64,000 nt of DNA from Larus michahellis (GCF_964199755.1 NC_133896.1:82489815-82553814); one strand, 5' to 3'. Positions 32,301 to 45,267 are shown, numbered from the stretch's first letter. A program made the numbers and translations. Notes: a model not told the origin generated them from the letters alone.

Positions 32301-35300
32301 ATGGCAGTTGTGGCTGTCAGTCTCTTTGCTCTTTCCTTCTTACTTCCATGAGATTTTTATTATCATTATCTGAGCTGTGGGTAGAGCTAGAGGTAAGCTG
32401 AAACTGAGATTAGGTTTCACTTCTCTATTAACTGCTGAACTCCACAGAGTTGTGTGGATTTGTGTGGATACTGCATAGTGCTGTAACTGAGGGCAAAAGT
32501 CTGAGCCAAGGTTTAAAAAAAGAGGTGATTCTGGGAGGGGCTAACGGTATTAATTGTTACATGAACTTGTTTCCCAGATCTCACTATAGGCAATGGGAGT
32601 GTGCTACAACATCAGATTGCAAGTTGAGCAGTTGAGACAGCTAGATGTCATTGATGCCTAATGCTACAAAACATCTGGGATTCCATTTGCCATTCCTATA
32701 GGGAAGAAACATCCCAGTGCTTTTAATTTACAAGGGTATTGAGTAGTTACATTCTGAATAGAAAGGATACAGAATGATCTTTTTGCGTACTAGATTCTTT
32801 TTTATGTCACTAATTTCTCAATAATACATAAGTTAATTAGTATCTCCTAATAATTGGTTTCTTGTTTCAATTTAGGGGAAAATACATCATGATGAAAAAG
32901 AAAAAGAGGCTAGTCTAGTTTATCCTGCTTTTGGGTGTTGAAGACAGACAAGGAGCAAACGGATGATGGCGGGCAGTTTCCCATTCCTGGAGGCAGGTCT
33001 CTAAGGCGCTCTCTGTGAAGAGAAGACCCTTTCAAGGGAAAAATGGGTGGTCTTCAGAGAAGATTTCCACATCTCTCTAGACAGCTGAATTCCCTATTAT
33101 GTCAATAAAACATATTCGCATTTAATGTAAAGTAGAGAAGTAACACAGTGAATGCTTTTGTTAGAACAGCTGCTAAGGGTGTATTACAGATTCAAGGAAT
33201 GCAGGAGGAAATACGTTTGCATGTGATGGGGAGGAAGCTGCTGTGTGAATGCCAGAATAAAGCCTAGCTTAAGCAATACAGGGATGTCACAGCTCAAAGT
33301 TGAGGTGAGCCTTCCATTCCCTCTATAAATTGCTAAGAATCTGTTCCACACAGTGTCTTTCTGATTCAGATGCAGCAGTGACTGCTTGGCTGGCGTGACA
33401 CATAATTAGTTTGATTTTTATCACAGAGCTTTTACTTTGCTGCCCTTTTACCTCTCCGAGCCTGTTTTATGCAGTTCAGTTTATGATGTTTTTATCACTT
33501 CGTAAATCTTTTAGTTATTGAAAGATTGTAGTTACATTGACCATAGTAGGTTTGAGTGCAAACTGCATGTCAGTGGGTCATCTTGAAGACATTTTAACAT
33601 CTGCTCTTCCCTTTATATATACTATACTTATTTTGCAATAGATGCTCTCGTGGATTAGAAAGTATTCTATGCACACCCCGCGTTGTCTGAGGCAGTGTCT
33701 TTTAGATTGAAATGGGTGGAGTTGGCTTTCAGGGAAAAATTCTGGAAATCATATCCAACTCGAGAGCTTAATGCTGTTGTGCATCTGACTGCAAGCAAGC
33801 TTTCCTCCTACAGACCATTTTCTTGAGAATGTGGGAGGGATTGTTAAGATGTTTGGGTTAATAGGGTAAATTGCATGTTTTGTGTTCTGTGAGACTTCTT
33901 ACACAATCAAAATAGGGATTATAAAGAGAGGCTGAACTGGCAAGTAGATTCCATTTTTAGGAGCAGAATGTTAGTGTGAAAAGGATATTTCTCTAGGTGC
34001 AAAAAAAGTGGTGCTGCGTTGGAGGGCAAGCAACCTCTGCCTCTGCCCCTGGTTTGTACTAAAGTAAGCTTCTTAATCTTGACCTCCAGAACTGAAGTTG
34101 TTACCTGCCTGCTTCACGATGAATGCGAGCCTTTATATATAAAGTTCTAAAACTTTTTAAGATTTAGAGGAAATGAGACATAATAGTAGGAGGGAGGTGA
34201 ATACCCATACCCAAGGTGTTTTTTATATGCCGTCTGGTTTAATGTGCTAATTGAGATATCTGGATGGCTCTTTTTGATGATGTTGTAGCTCCTTTCAAAA
34301 ATAGAAGAAAGATGGAGGAAAGAAAAGGATATCCCTTTTTTTCTTTCTTCTTCAATCCTTTGCTGATTTTTAAGAAAGAAAGTGCTGAAAAGGCAACTGG
34401 GGAGACATGACGGCACAGTCTCTGCAGGTTTAAGGGGGTGGAGGTGGAGCCATGTAGAAAAGAGATTTGAGAAAAATGGGAGCAAATCCCTGTTGGGAAT
34501 GAAAACAAGGGTTAGTAGCAAGCAAAATGGCGGGAAGGCTGCCAAAAAGAAAATACTTGTATCTTTGCACCGGTGTTAGAACCAGTACAAGGAAAAAAAA
34601 CAGACAACCCCCAAAAACCCAAGCAGACTGAAAATCTGTAATAGCTTCTGATTTTATTTTTTTTAAAAATTATGATAAAGTCTGTCTAGTATCTTTTTTT
34701 ATATACTCATTGTTCTATAGCTCAATTTTTAAAATGAGATAGGCTAGCCTGTTAGGTAGAGCTGCTTTTCAAAAGAGAGGCGGTAGGTGGGGCTGTTTGG
34801 TCTCCCCAGTCGTGCAAGCAAGTAGCAGGAATAAAGGTAAATTGACAAGAAGCCTTCTGAACTGTGCCGTAGCAGTGACATTTCTGAAAAATAGAGCTTG
34901 TCCCAATTCTTAGCTGAGGATGTTGTTCCAGGAAGTTTTCGGTAAACTACCATGTAGAGAAATCCATTGTTGAAAGAGCCAAAAGTGGGGCAGGATCTGA
35001 CAGTGGTCAGCCATTGCAAGCCCAGGCCTCACCTTGCCCTTTTCACTTTCAGCTGCTTTGAAGAAAAAAGGGATTATTTGAAATATCAAAAGATATTCTT
35101 TACAACCTCCCATACCCCTGTTCCTGCAGGGAACAAACATTCCTTATCCTGCTTTACCTTGGGCGTCTTTACTGCTGTCAAGGGCAGGTCTGCATCTGTG
35201 ATTGCCTTTTCCTAGCTTCTGCTTACTTTCAGTCTGTCAGTATGAAGAACTTTAGTCCTTGGCTTTATTGTTGCTCCTCATTTACCAAAGCAATGGAAAA

Positions 35301-35800
35301 AAAGCCACAGTCTTTGCATGTTGTCATTATGGTTCTCAGGACCAGGAATAAAAATGGCCACTTAAAATTTTATATTCTTGTTAAGAAAAAGCTGTGCTAG
35401 TAGAAAAAGCTTCTTTAATTAAAAAAAGATAAACTGGCTTGCTCTTATGGTTGTAACAAAACAATCCTTTAGTCCCAAGACCTGCTGCAGAAATTAGAAT
35501 TCTTTGTCATATTAAATGAAAGCAGCTGTGTACCTATGATCTCTCTGCTTTTACATTTTCTATTGACATTAGGTCCTGTCATCAGGACTACCAGGCAAAA
35601 CTCCTGTTTCTGTCCCAGAGTTCAATTCTGTTTGAGAGTCATGTAAGCTGTATTGGTGAAAACAATGATTTCTCCCTCCTTATTTTAATGTGAAAGTTTA
35701 AAATGTGTCACAGGAAACACCTCTCTTTTTCTCCAGAATTCTTGTTCTCTACACCATGCTGCTTCTTGTTTTTTCTTGTGTAGATGAGTAGTCCATTAAC
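29310..35800 (+). other. probable RIMKLB 5'UTR intron
   Basis: No coding exon is supported. It includes a TCA repeat at 30264-30283 and a 24-base-spaced direct duplication (ATCTGTGATAAAAAGGAAA at 32119 and 32143). The rest is AT-rich unique sequence. Confidence 0.5.
30264..30283. repeat. (TCA)n trinucleotide repeat
   Basis: Six to seven pure TCA units. The run of Asp read on the opposite strand is an artefact of this repeat. Confidence 0.95.
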
Positions 35801-36162
35801 GTACCTGTAATTGTTTTGAAGCTTTTAAGATATTTTAGTATATAGTCAAAAATGGTCCAGGTCCTCTGTATTCAAAGCAAAGCTGAACTCATGCCTGCGC
35901 AGAAGTGTCTTGCCGACGCTGCAAAATTTAATACGCATGTGCAAAAAGGCTTTTTGGTCTTCCTAATGAATATGTAAGCCTAGGTGGAGTTATGTATTAG
36001 GTAGGTGGAATTAAGAGAATCTTCTGCGTATAAATAATGAGTGAATGTCCCCAGTAAGGCGTGCTAGATTTGTGGGTTTTCCCCCTAGCACCCAACGTTG
36101 AATAAAGCAATATCTCCTCTCTAAACTACTTTTGGTTTCAAGAGCTTTTATTTCAGGTAACA
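35800..36162 (+). mobile_element. solo-LTR-like element (endogenous retrovirus), plus orientation
   Basis: In LTR order: a U3-like part with two related GC motifs (GCCTGCGCAGAAG at about 35895 and TACGCATGTGCAAAAAGG at about 35931), TATAAATAA at 36029-36037, AATAAA at 36101-36106, then a U5-like tail ending CAGGTAACA at 36162. The spacing TATA to poly(A) of about 70 bases fits a short R region. The left border is uncertain and I could not define a target-site duplication. No internal retroviral genes are present. It lies about 0.9 kb before the RIMKLB start exon, in the same orientation. Confidence 0.6.
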
Positions 36163-36844
36163 CTATCATGTCTACCACCATTGAAATTCTTCAATTCGAA
36201 CTGTTTTTTCTGGTTTTGGTGCTGAATTCATTAGTGCTCTTTATGCCTAAAGATGATTTTTTTAAAAAATCTCTTGGAGCAAGAGAGGGCTAGAACTGAG
36301 ATTCAAACCTTGAGTTTGTTTTAGGTTACATTTGTTAATGTTCGGTATTCTTAACATTTTGTTGATGCTCCTTATTCCGTTCGTTTTTCCATGTTTGGGA
36401 TAATACTAAATGTATTTCACAGTGGTTGTGAAATATTTGTAAGCAAATCAGTCTTGAAATACCTATGTGGAAAATTCTGTTTTAATGGCTTTCTTCCTTT
36501 CTTCTGGATTGCATTTTTAACACAAAGAATTTGGCACACACTGTTGTCTTCCATATATGGTGGAAAGGGATACCTCAAGTCTGTCACCAGTGTTTTAGCA
36601 GTACCTAGGAGAGGGGCTGAGTTATTTCCAATTGTAAGGAATTACCCAGTTGTGCAGTTGAAATTCTGACCTTCAGAGATGGCCATCCAAAACAGTTTCA
36701 GTCCTTAGTACTGTCAAGAAAGGGGAATGCTACTACCAGTGCCAGTAGTTACGTGAAGTGTGTACTTTTGGATGAAAATAGGATGAGGACCGAGACCTGA
36801 TTTTTAGCAATGTAAATGGATTTGTTTCTGTTGTTGTTAGTTCT

Positions 36845-36908
36845 GTTGCAGATTAGGCATACTTTCACACTAATCCGTTGCAGATTAGGTGTATTTTCCC
36901 ACTTGAAG
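36845..36908 (+). repeat. 32-bp tandem duplication carrying an acceptor-like GTTGCAG
   Basis: GTTGCAGATTAGG occurs at 36845-36857 and again at 36877-36889, with the intervening 32-base unit repeated with a few changes (ACTTTCACAC / ATTTTCCCAC). The first copy follows a strong T/C-rich tract (TTTGTTTCTGTTGTTGTTAG), so CAG at 36849-36851 looks like a real 3' splice site; the second copy repeats it 32 bases on. Confidence 0.8.
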
Positions 36909-37028
36909 GTTGGAAGTTGCACTCCACTGAAAAGGACTTGTGCAGGGGGAGTAGGACTTGGTACTGTGGGGAACATGAAGATAGGAGCCTATGTACTCTA
37001 ACAGAATCTCGTCTTCTCCACCATCTAG

Positions 37029-37249
37029 AAGTTCCATTGAAAGGAAACGTTGAAGGTTGCAAGACAAGTCCAAGATGTGCAGTTCAGTTGCTCCCAGGCT
37101 GTGGTTCTTAACAGACCGTCGCATCAGAGAAGATTACCCTCAGCAGGAGATCCTGAGAGCACTGAAGGCCAAGTGCTGTGAAGAGGAGCTAGATTTCCGG
37201 GCCTTGGTGATGGATGAAGTGGTGCTGACCATTGAGGATGGAAATCTTG
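37029..37249 (+). CDS. RIMKLB: RIMKLB start-codon exon (N-terminal 58 residues)
   Basis: RIMKLB is an ATP-grasp ligase that joins glutamate to citrate or N-acetylaspartate, making beta-citrylglutamate and NAAG; it is a cytosolic enzyme prominent in brain and testis. The coding part is 37075-37249, starting [20 protein letters not shown] and continuing with [20 protein letters not shown] and [12 protein letters not shown]. This nearly repeats the mammalian N-terminus, upstream of the ATP-grasp fold. ATG has A at -3. The donor is G then GTGAG at 37250, phase 1, as expected for a following Gly codon. Beyond it the frame stops within three codons. The exon's left end is ambiguous: acceptors after 37028 (TCTCCACCATCTAG), 36851 or 36883 all look usable. 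The remaining exons, with all catalytic residues, lie past the right edge. Confidence 0.93.
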
Positions 37250-40200
37250 GTGAGAATTAGCTAAGGCTGGGAATGTGCTGAAAGGGTGCTTGGAAAAAGA
37301 TTGTAAAACGGAGCATCTGTACTCTTTAATAATGAATTCCATGTGGCCAGGCTACCATACATCATCTAAGTCTTGTAGATGTACATGGTATCATGTTCTT
37401 TAGCATTTATTGTGATAATCAAATATAATTGTTAACTTTGCTAATTTGTGTTAGAACTATTTTTGCCTTCCCCCTGTAGAACAGAGAGGAAGGTTGCTTT
37501 AGTTTGTTGATTCCAGGATAAGGACTATAGGACCTCTGAATGAGGAAGAAATTATGGAGTTTCATTTTGCATCGGTACTTGAAGTTTATGGGCTACATTT
37601 AAGAGTTTCGGGGGCACTTTTTTCTTCTGTTTGTGTTCTGATTTGAAGACAGCAAACACATTTGAAGTAAACGAAAAGGAATTTTCAATGGATGGTACAA
37701 GTTGTCATGGACCTAGAGGTAATAATGTGACATAACTAAAGCATGCTGCTGTATGGATGTGTAATTATGTCTATGCCAAAAAAGGACGGGGCTGAAAAAC
37801 AAAGTATGTGCATCAGAATAATTTGAACTATTACTACAACTTGGTGTTTTAAACTAACGTGTGAGATTTCTGTTCTGTTTACCGATTAGCTTTTTTTTCC
37901 TGTGGCGATTAAAAAAAGGAAAAGCAAGACATTAAGGTGTTTTAGAGATGTTAAGTAAAATGATTCCATAGATCATAAGTTTATGTTATAGGAAGAATAT
38001 TAATACCACCAATTCAAGCTTCGTAACACTTACTATTATAACTTTTTTTTTTTAACTTTTTAATTTGGATTTCCTAAAGGAAGGATGCTGTAGTGTTGTT
38101 TTTTACCTTTACCTCTTCCATTTATCTTCCTCGTATATCAGTCAAAAAATACCACTGGAGATCCAGGGAAGAATTACATTTCTGAAAGTTGTATTAGAAT
38201 AATTGTGTGTGGGAAGAAAATATAGAAGTACTGTCAGCCCTGAAGGAAAGGCTGCCTTTTGACCTTATATCTTATTCCTTATTTGGGAATCTGTCCAGGA
38301 GGGAAATCTTAAAACTGACTCTGGGGAAGAACTTTGGTCAGAATTTGTACATGATTGTAGCATGAATCAATCAAGCCTGAAACAAATGCATGGGAAAAAA
38401 GGATTTTTGATTTTGATATTACTGAACCTTTTTATGTATTTTGCCTTTTATTCTGAGGTGTCTATGATTTTTATCAGAGACTTGAAAGTCTGTAGGATGT
38501 CTTCAAATCAAGGCAACTTCTCATCAGAAAGTCTAAACATCTTATTGCTCTTAGTATGCTGTCATTTGCACACCGTGTTCTGCAAAGGCAGCCATCCTGG
38601 ACTGTAGCTGCAGACACTAAGATGCATAGTCGGTCCTTCAGCATTTCAGTATTGTTTTTATTTCTTGTTGATGTTTTCTTCTTTCATGTCTTCTGTCTGT
38701 TTTGGGGGAATTAAATATGGCAAGCGTGAATTGTTGGCCTTTCTGCTCTCTTCCATTTAATGTCTCCTAATGCTGCATCTATTCCAAGAAGAAAAGATAA
38801 AATATGCAAGCTGAAAAACCAATACTGAGGAATGTGTAGTACAAGAATGAGAAAACTTCAGGAAATGACTAGAAAGAGAATGCAAAAAAATGGAAATGAT
38901 TTTCATAGAAAATGTTCATTCAAAACTATGTAAATAAATGACCTTTTTGAAAAGGAGTAAGATAAAAATGCTGAAAGATTGCAGATAGAAATTTCCTTAT
39001 AAATAATCTGGACTGACTAATTATGATTTTTTTTTTTGGGGGGGGTGGGGGGTGGTGGTGGAATTGCCTTAAAGAATTCGTACTGTTAGAGAGAGATGAA
39101 AAATAGAAAAATCTTCCGAAAAATCTTCTCTTTTAATTCTCCAGTTTTCTTTTTCCTAGTGTTTGCTCATATGTTGTCATACAGATTTCTGGTGGAGGAC
39201 ACAAGCAAAAGTTTTCTGTTTCATTTTCCTTGTAAAGTCTTCAGTTGTCCTAGGAAAAGGTGTCCTGGAACAAAATCCAGGAGGTAGTGCATTCTCTACC
39301 CTTTCAGTTATCTACTGTTGTGTAAGGGGTCCAGGTTGAGTAAAATTTTGTACGACATAGAGGGTTTGATGAAGAGACTGTGTCTTTGGTGGTAATAGCC
39401 TGCTTTTGCTTCCGGTTCTACCGTTATTTGTCTTGAAAGCTTAGCAATACAGGGCTCAGACTCTGATGCTAATACAAGGATTTGGAGGAAGTAATAGGTT
39501 TTCACGTACTCGCACTTGTGATTGGACCTTTTTTTGTCCTTTGAAACCTAGGCAATTTCTTAAGTAAATTGTTAAATGAATGTTAACTTTATGAAGTCAA
39601 GTTGGAAATAACAGGATGTTATTTAAAACTTGAAAAATGTGTTATTTCTGTAGATTATATGATCAGTGATACTTCTTTGTGGACTTGCTGACTGTTAGGA
39701 ACATGGCTGAAGACTTCGGAGACCAAAATTTAAGCATAGGACATTAAAAAGCTTGAAATGATTTACCTTACAGAGGTAAAACAGAGTGGAAAAGACACTT
39801 CTAAACTTAGGAAAATTGAGCAGAACAGTGGGATACATACCAAAATTGAAAATTGGCCCTTCAGCCAATTAAGCGGTGTATTCTTTGACGGTAGAGCACA
39901 TTGATTTAAATATCACTGAAGCCCAGAGTGAAGGACAGATGTAGAAAACTTTGGCGATTCTCAGTCTCTTTTCTGTATATGTCAGAGAATGATAAGATTA
40001 GCTGTGTACCTGACATGGCCAAAGTGAGAGGGAGAGGAGGGTTATTTCAGTAAGTGGACACAGCTGTACCAACTCTTTGGGTCACTCTTGCTGTACTGCA
40101 GGGTTGGATGGGAAGCGTGTCTGGGTTGCCAGGCAAGCCAACGAGTGTAGCCCCAGCAGTTCCTGCTGGTTCCTTCTGCATCTGAAATTTGGGATGACCC

Positions 40201-41904
40201 AGAATCGCAAGCACGTCCCCAGCCCCAGCATTTCTGGCCACATGATGAACCTGCGTGCAGCTCAAGATCCATGTTAGTTGCCTCAACACAACATGAGTCC
40301 AGAAATGATTGTAAATGAGATGAGATGTAAGAGATGTAGAATTAAAGTTTTTCCTTTAAGTTTAGAAGGAAACTCTTAAACTGATTTATGCATGAACTGT
40401 TTTGTAAATAGTTTAAGTTCGTCAAATAGTTTTTGAAAATAACTATGATTCATCTCTTACTTAAGTAAGTGCTACTGCATACCTGCTTACCTGAGCCATG
40501 CATGCATTCCTGTTTCCTTTGCACACTGGCACTAGTACTCTGTAGATCTCCAAGGCAAATGCTGAGTTAAAATCAGTGGACAAGTCCAGCTGCATAAAAC
40601 AATGAATATTTTTCTGCTTCTTTGATGGGCTGAACCTGCTGAAATGGTTACTGAATCAGATGTGCATAACATTGGACAGGAGTGGAGAGGAATGCATGTA
40701 TGAAAAAAAGTGGAGGTTGATACTGCGGCTGTTTTGATTTAAACGGCTCAAAGTATGGTATGGCTGTAGCCTAAGAAAGATTCTTAGGAGAGCTAAATTA
40801 TTGAAGCTAAACCAGTCTAGTATGATCTACTGCAGAATGGAGCAGCCGCGTTGCTCTTGTCCCTTTCCAGCCTTGCTATTGCAGCTTGCCTTCTATAAGG
40901 ACTTCATGTCCGTCTTGGCTTGCTTTCATATTGTAGCTAAACTAATCTAATTCAAAAAAAGGTTGACCAAATTCTCTGCTCTTTTGCAGGATCTGGCATT
41001 TGTGTGAGTTGAGTTGTCTAATCCAATGGAACACTAACTCTGCCCAAATAATTAACAATTTTCTGTTGAAATAGCTTGCTGCATCAACTCATTTTGCAGT
41101 CACAGAACTGCTAGCTCTAGTACACAAGAGCAGAGGAGAATGGGATTGCTCTTTTAGGGAATGGCTTGTATTATGTTGATTTAGTTGTAGCTTCAAGGCA
41201 TACTTTAAAACAAATTTTCTTTTGGGTGAGATGCTTGATAGTGTCAGCTTTAGGATTTTGTGTGTGTGTTTCTTTGAAGCATCTGGTATTTACTGCTGTA
41301 GGGAAAGCACTGGATTACTAAATTAAATGGCTAGTTGCCTAATGTAGTTTGGCGATTCCTATATTCATTTGAAATAAATAGCAGGTAATTTTAACAAAGC
41401 TCTGCATGACGTTTTCAGATGCACATCTGAAGTCTTAAAAGTGAGTCCCTTTAAAATGTGTAATTTTAAACTGTTTATCTAAGTTTGCCATTGAAATGAT
41501 ATAACAGGCTTGGGAAATTTGAAACTGGACAAATTAAAGCTTGTGAGCCAGAGTGTGTGGGGTAGAATGGGGGGTAGAGGTGGAGGAAGCCTGTAGGGAA
41601 TAAGCATGCTGTGAGACTTAGTGGACAAAACCATAATTCATTGTTTGTCTTCTCTTTCTGAGTAGAGCCCTCTTTTTCTTCTCACCTGGGTCTAGGACTT
41701 ATCAGTAACCTTTCTCACAGACTACACACCTTATCTGTAGGGAAACACAGTTCAAGAACTGCTTGTTCATTGGTGAAGAATGTGCTAGGGAAGTTTGGAT
41801 CTTTCCTTCATTAAAATTATATACAAGAATGTCTTCACTAAAATTCTTTGCTATGAGAATAGCAGAAGTTTGAGATCCCTGAGCCAGCAGCTTCCCAGTT
41901 CCTT

Positions 41905-42221
41905 TATTGGGGCCTACAGGAAGGATGGGGAGGGACTCTTTATCAGGGAGTGTAGTGATAGGACGAGGGGTAACGGCCTCAAACTGAAAGAGGGTAGATT
42001 TAGATTGGATATCAAGAAGAAATTCTTTACTGTGAGGGTGGTGAGGCACTGGAACAGGTTGCCCAGGGAAGTTGTGGATGCCCCATCCCTGTAAGTGTTC
42101 AAGGCCAGGCTGGATGGGGCTTTGAGTAGCCTGGTCTAGTGGGAGGTGTCCCTGCCCAGGGAAGACGGGTTGGAACTAGATGATCTTTAAGGTCCCTTCC
42201 AACCTAAACCATTCTGTGATT
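41905..42221 (+). mobile_element. CR1 LINE, 3' end, plus orientation
   Basis: Runs from GGGGCCTACAGGAAGGATGG through GTAGTGATAGGACGAGGGGT, AAGAAATTCTTTACTGTGAG and CACTGGAACAGGTTGCCCAG to TTCCAACCTAAACCATTCTG and TGATT, the typical CR1 3' octamer end. Well conserved and 5'-truncated to about 317 bases, the usual form of CR1 insertions. Confidence 0.95.
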
Positions 42222-44811
42222 GTAGCTTTTTGGAATCTTCATATTTTCTGGTACTGTCCTGTGAAGGAAGATGGTTTTGAGGAAAATTGCTTTCATGAGC
42301 TTTCAGCTGTTAAAGATGCTGGAGTGAGTGGAACTGGAGTGTCCTAAAACATAAAACGAAGTGTGAACTTTTCCTAGACTTCCTTGAATTTTCCTTTGGG
42401 AACATAAAAACAAGTGATCAGCCTAGGTGAGGAATAAAAAGGACATGATAGTCATCTGTTCATAAATAGTACTACTTTGTGCATGGTCAGCTGGCTTTTC
42501 TTAAGTCAGATGGATGACATCTGGGAACTGATCTCTCTTGTTTTTGCAGAGAAAGTGTTTAGAAGATAGATTCCTTTAACTTGGTAAAGGTTGCTGGTGT
42601 GCTGCTTTAGGCATTTGGCTTTCCTATGTGGGCCTGAAATTTGCAATATTAGTCCCATTTAAACCTTAAATCCTGCAAAATCTGATTTTGTTTCACATGA
42701 TCTGTCCTTCATTTGTAATTTGGTCTGAAATAGTAACGAATAGTTGTGATCTTTGATTATTTTTTTTTTCCCCTCACACTGGGTTAGATAGCGTTGGAAA
42801 TAAGCATGGAGGAATCAGGATATTTGAAAGATTTCTGTGAAGTATAGAAAGCTTGAGGAAAAAGGGTAAGGTTGAATAACAAATAACTCTGTTTTTGGTG
42901 TAACGGTAAGAAAAGCTACTCTATCAGCTACATCCATGGTAAGAGAGGACTTTTACACCTACAAAACAATTGCTGTATCAGAATATCAAAACTTAATATT
43001 TTTGAATCATCTTAAGTCACCTAAAGACTGCCTTCTGTCACACAGGAGGAAACATAATCCCCTCCTCTTCCTGCTGGCTGTTTCGGCAGTCCCCTGGCAT
43101 TTGTTAGTCCAGCAGTGCACCTTACTGTAAGAGCTTTTCCTGCGGTGTGCTGCAAATGCCTCTGGGAGTGATGGAGCAGAGGCAACTGGCCTTGGCAAGG
43201 TGCCTTGTTGAGCACTGCAGCATTGGCCTGTTTCCTGCTACTAACAGCAGCCAGAGCAACCATTACTTCCTCTGCAGAGTTGGGAAATTGGTTTGTAACT
43301 CAATAGTGAGAGCTGGAGAAGAAACTGCATTGTGTACAAAGGACTGGAAGGCAGTTAGACATGAAGTGAATTGTGTGTGGTTGACAGTGCTGGGCTCAGA
43401 ACCACTAGAAACTGTTTATGATGTTCTTTCATTGTGGAAACTGATCACTTGCCAGTCTGATTGATGTTAAACCTTATTGAGCCACAAGCATTACTAGTAG
43501 GCAGTTATGGACTATATAGAGGGGATTCTGGAATGGTAGCAGTGTTTAGAGGTAGATCACTATGTGACCACCTCAACATTAAATACCTCAGACATTTCTA
43601 GTAGAAAAAAACAGCAATTCAATCATTTGCTTTATTATCATAGAAACAAATTTTAGTAACGGCGTATTTCAATAGCTGCCACATGTTTTAGGAAGAATTG
43701 GGTTTTTTTCAGAACTGTGACGCCAAACACAACTTTCTTATGATGCATATGGGAAGAAAGGATTTATACTCTGTGACCCTGGGTGTCCTTGCAGTTTTCT
43801 TCCTTACTATCAGGAATTTCTGTACTTACATGAATGGTCGCCTGTTATCTCAAGCTGTTGCTAAATAATGAAAGCTAACAATGAATTTGATCTTCTCAGA
43901 ATCCTTCTGTTTCTTCAGGAATTATCAGTATGTCATCAGTGGTAGATATGGGCTCAGTTCAAAGCTACCTTTGCAATGTGGAAAGGTAGGAATATTTCTG
44001 CAGGGAAGTGTTTTATTACGGTCATTTCAGAAGGCTATGTTAAGGACTGAAGTTTTTCATTTGCACGTGTTCCAGAATAGTCAGCCAGGAAAATCAGACT
44101 TGTCGGGCACATCATCTTGAACATACATGCATGTCACCATATCTGAAAATGCCAGAAAGCATTGCCAGATTTTTAATTGTTGTAAGAATTCTCAGGAATG
44201 GCCATCTGGAGGAAAAAAAATGTAAAAAAGACAAAAGCAAGATGAAAGAGGTGTTAACATACATCACAGTCAAGAAATTAAAATTAACCTAACGTTTCAC
44301 AAGACAGTTGTTATAACTGGCTGGGGATTTCTGTGTAATTTTTCCAACAGTCCCTGTTCCAGTGCTGTGTCACCTACACGAATTGTGTGGCACAATTTTC
44401 TGAGCAGTTACATTGTGAACCAGGTCTGCATGCTGGTGTAGTTTTAAACCAAATCAGCCTCTTCTTGGTGGAGTGTTTTTTTTTTGTTTTTTTTTGTCCT
44501 CCAAGGCAGGGGGTGACACAACTGCACAAACGGTAGTGTGCTGTAGCACTTAAATCAGGAGGGCAAAGCGTGTGTGTCAGGGTTGAGAGGTTAGAAGATA
44601 CCACAAGTGTTAATACCACAAGTATTGATGTGAAAAACTTACCTTGTGAAACTGGCAGCCATGCTTGTTTTACTAAATTTGTGATAAGTACTCTATTACC
44701 TGTTCTTTAAGCAATGACAGTAGCTTCGGTTTTCTCCACCTTTTCTCCCAAGTCTAGTTGTTACCCATGTTGAGATGGGTCTTCCAGTGTGCAGACTTGT
44801 GTTTTAACTCA

Positions 44812-44912
44812 TATCGACTTCTAGGACTTCCAGTGGCTGTGGACAAGTCCCTTTATTTTCTTATTCTCATAAACTATGTCTATAAAATGTGGTAAAATAC
44901 TGGTTTCAAGAA
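44812..44912 (+). mobile_element. MIR-like SINE fragment, plus orientation
   Basis: GTGGCTGTGGACAAGTCCCT, then TATTTTCTTATTCTCATAAA and GTCTATAAAATGTGGTAAAA follow the MIR order GCTGTGTGACCTTGGGCAAGT...CAGTTTCCTCATCTGTAAAATGGGG. Diverged; judged from memory of the consensus. Confidence 0.5.
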
Positions 44913-45199
44913 TTACACTTTCCTTTTTTATCTTCTCTTTGCTGCATGAAAAGACTGAAATGAAAAGAAGAACCAAAAAAGAAAATTGTCTTTTTTTTTT
45001 CCCTTATATTGAAAATAATTAACATTGTGATGGTGTCCTTTTAATGATTGTTCTTTGAATGGAAGAGCTTACATTATTTCTGTATCAGTTTAAAGGTCCA
45101 GTCCTTTTTAGGATTTAAAGTGTGATACAGAATTTTAAAATGCCTTTGTAATTGTCAAAAGTTCAAGCAAGCTCTGGTTAGCATAATGTGTTATACGTG

Positions 45200-45267
45200 C
45201 TCTGACAACATGAGCAGAATACCTGAGAACAAAATTGTTCTGAGGTATTCTGCTCATGTTGTGAGAG
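45200..45267. other. near-perfect 68-nt inverted repeat / hairpin (candidate pre-miRNA)
   Basis: The left arm ACAACATGAGCAGAATACCT (45205-45224) is the exact reverse complement of 45243-45262. After one G-G mismatch a further six pairs continue inward (AGAACA / TGTTCT, 45226-45231 and 45236-45241) around a four-base loop, and after another G-G mismatch four pairs continue outward. In all about 30 pairs with two mismatches. The plus-strand 3' arm contains TGAGGTATTC. Size and shape fit a microRNA precursor or a tiny palindromic transposon; no homologue is known to me. Confidence 0.7.
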
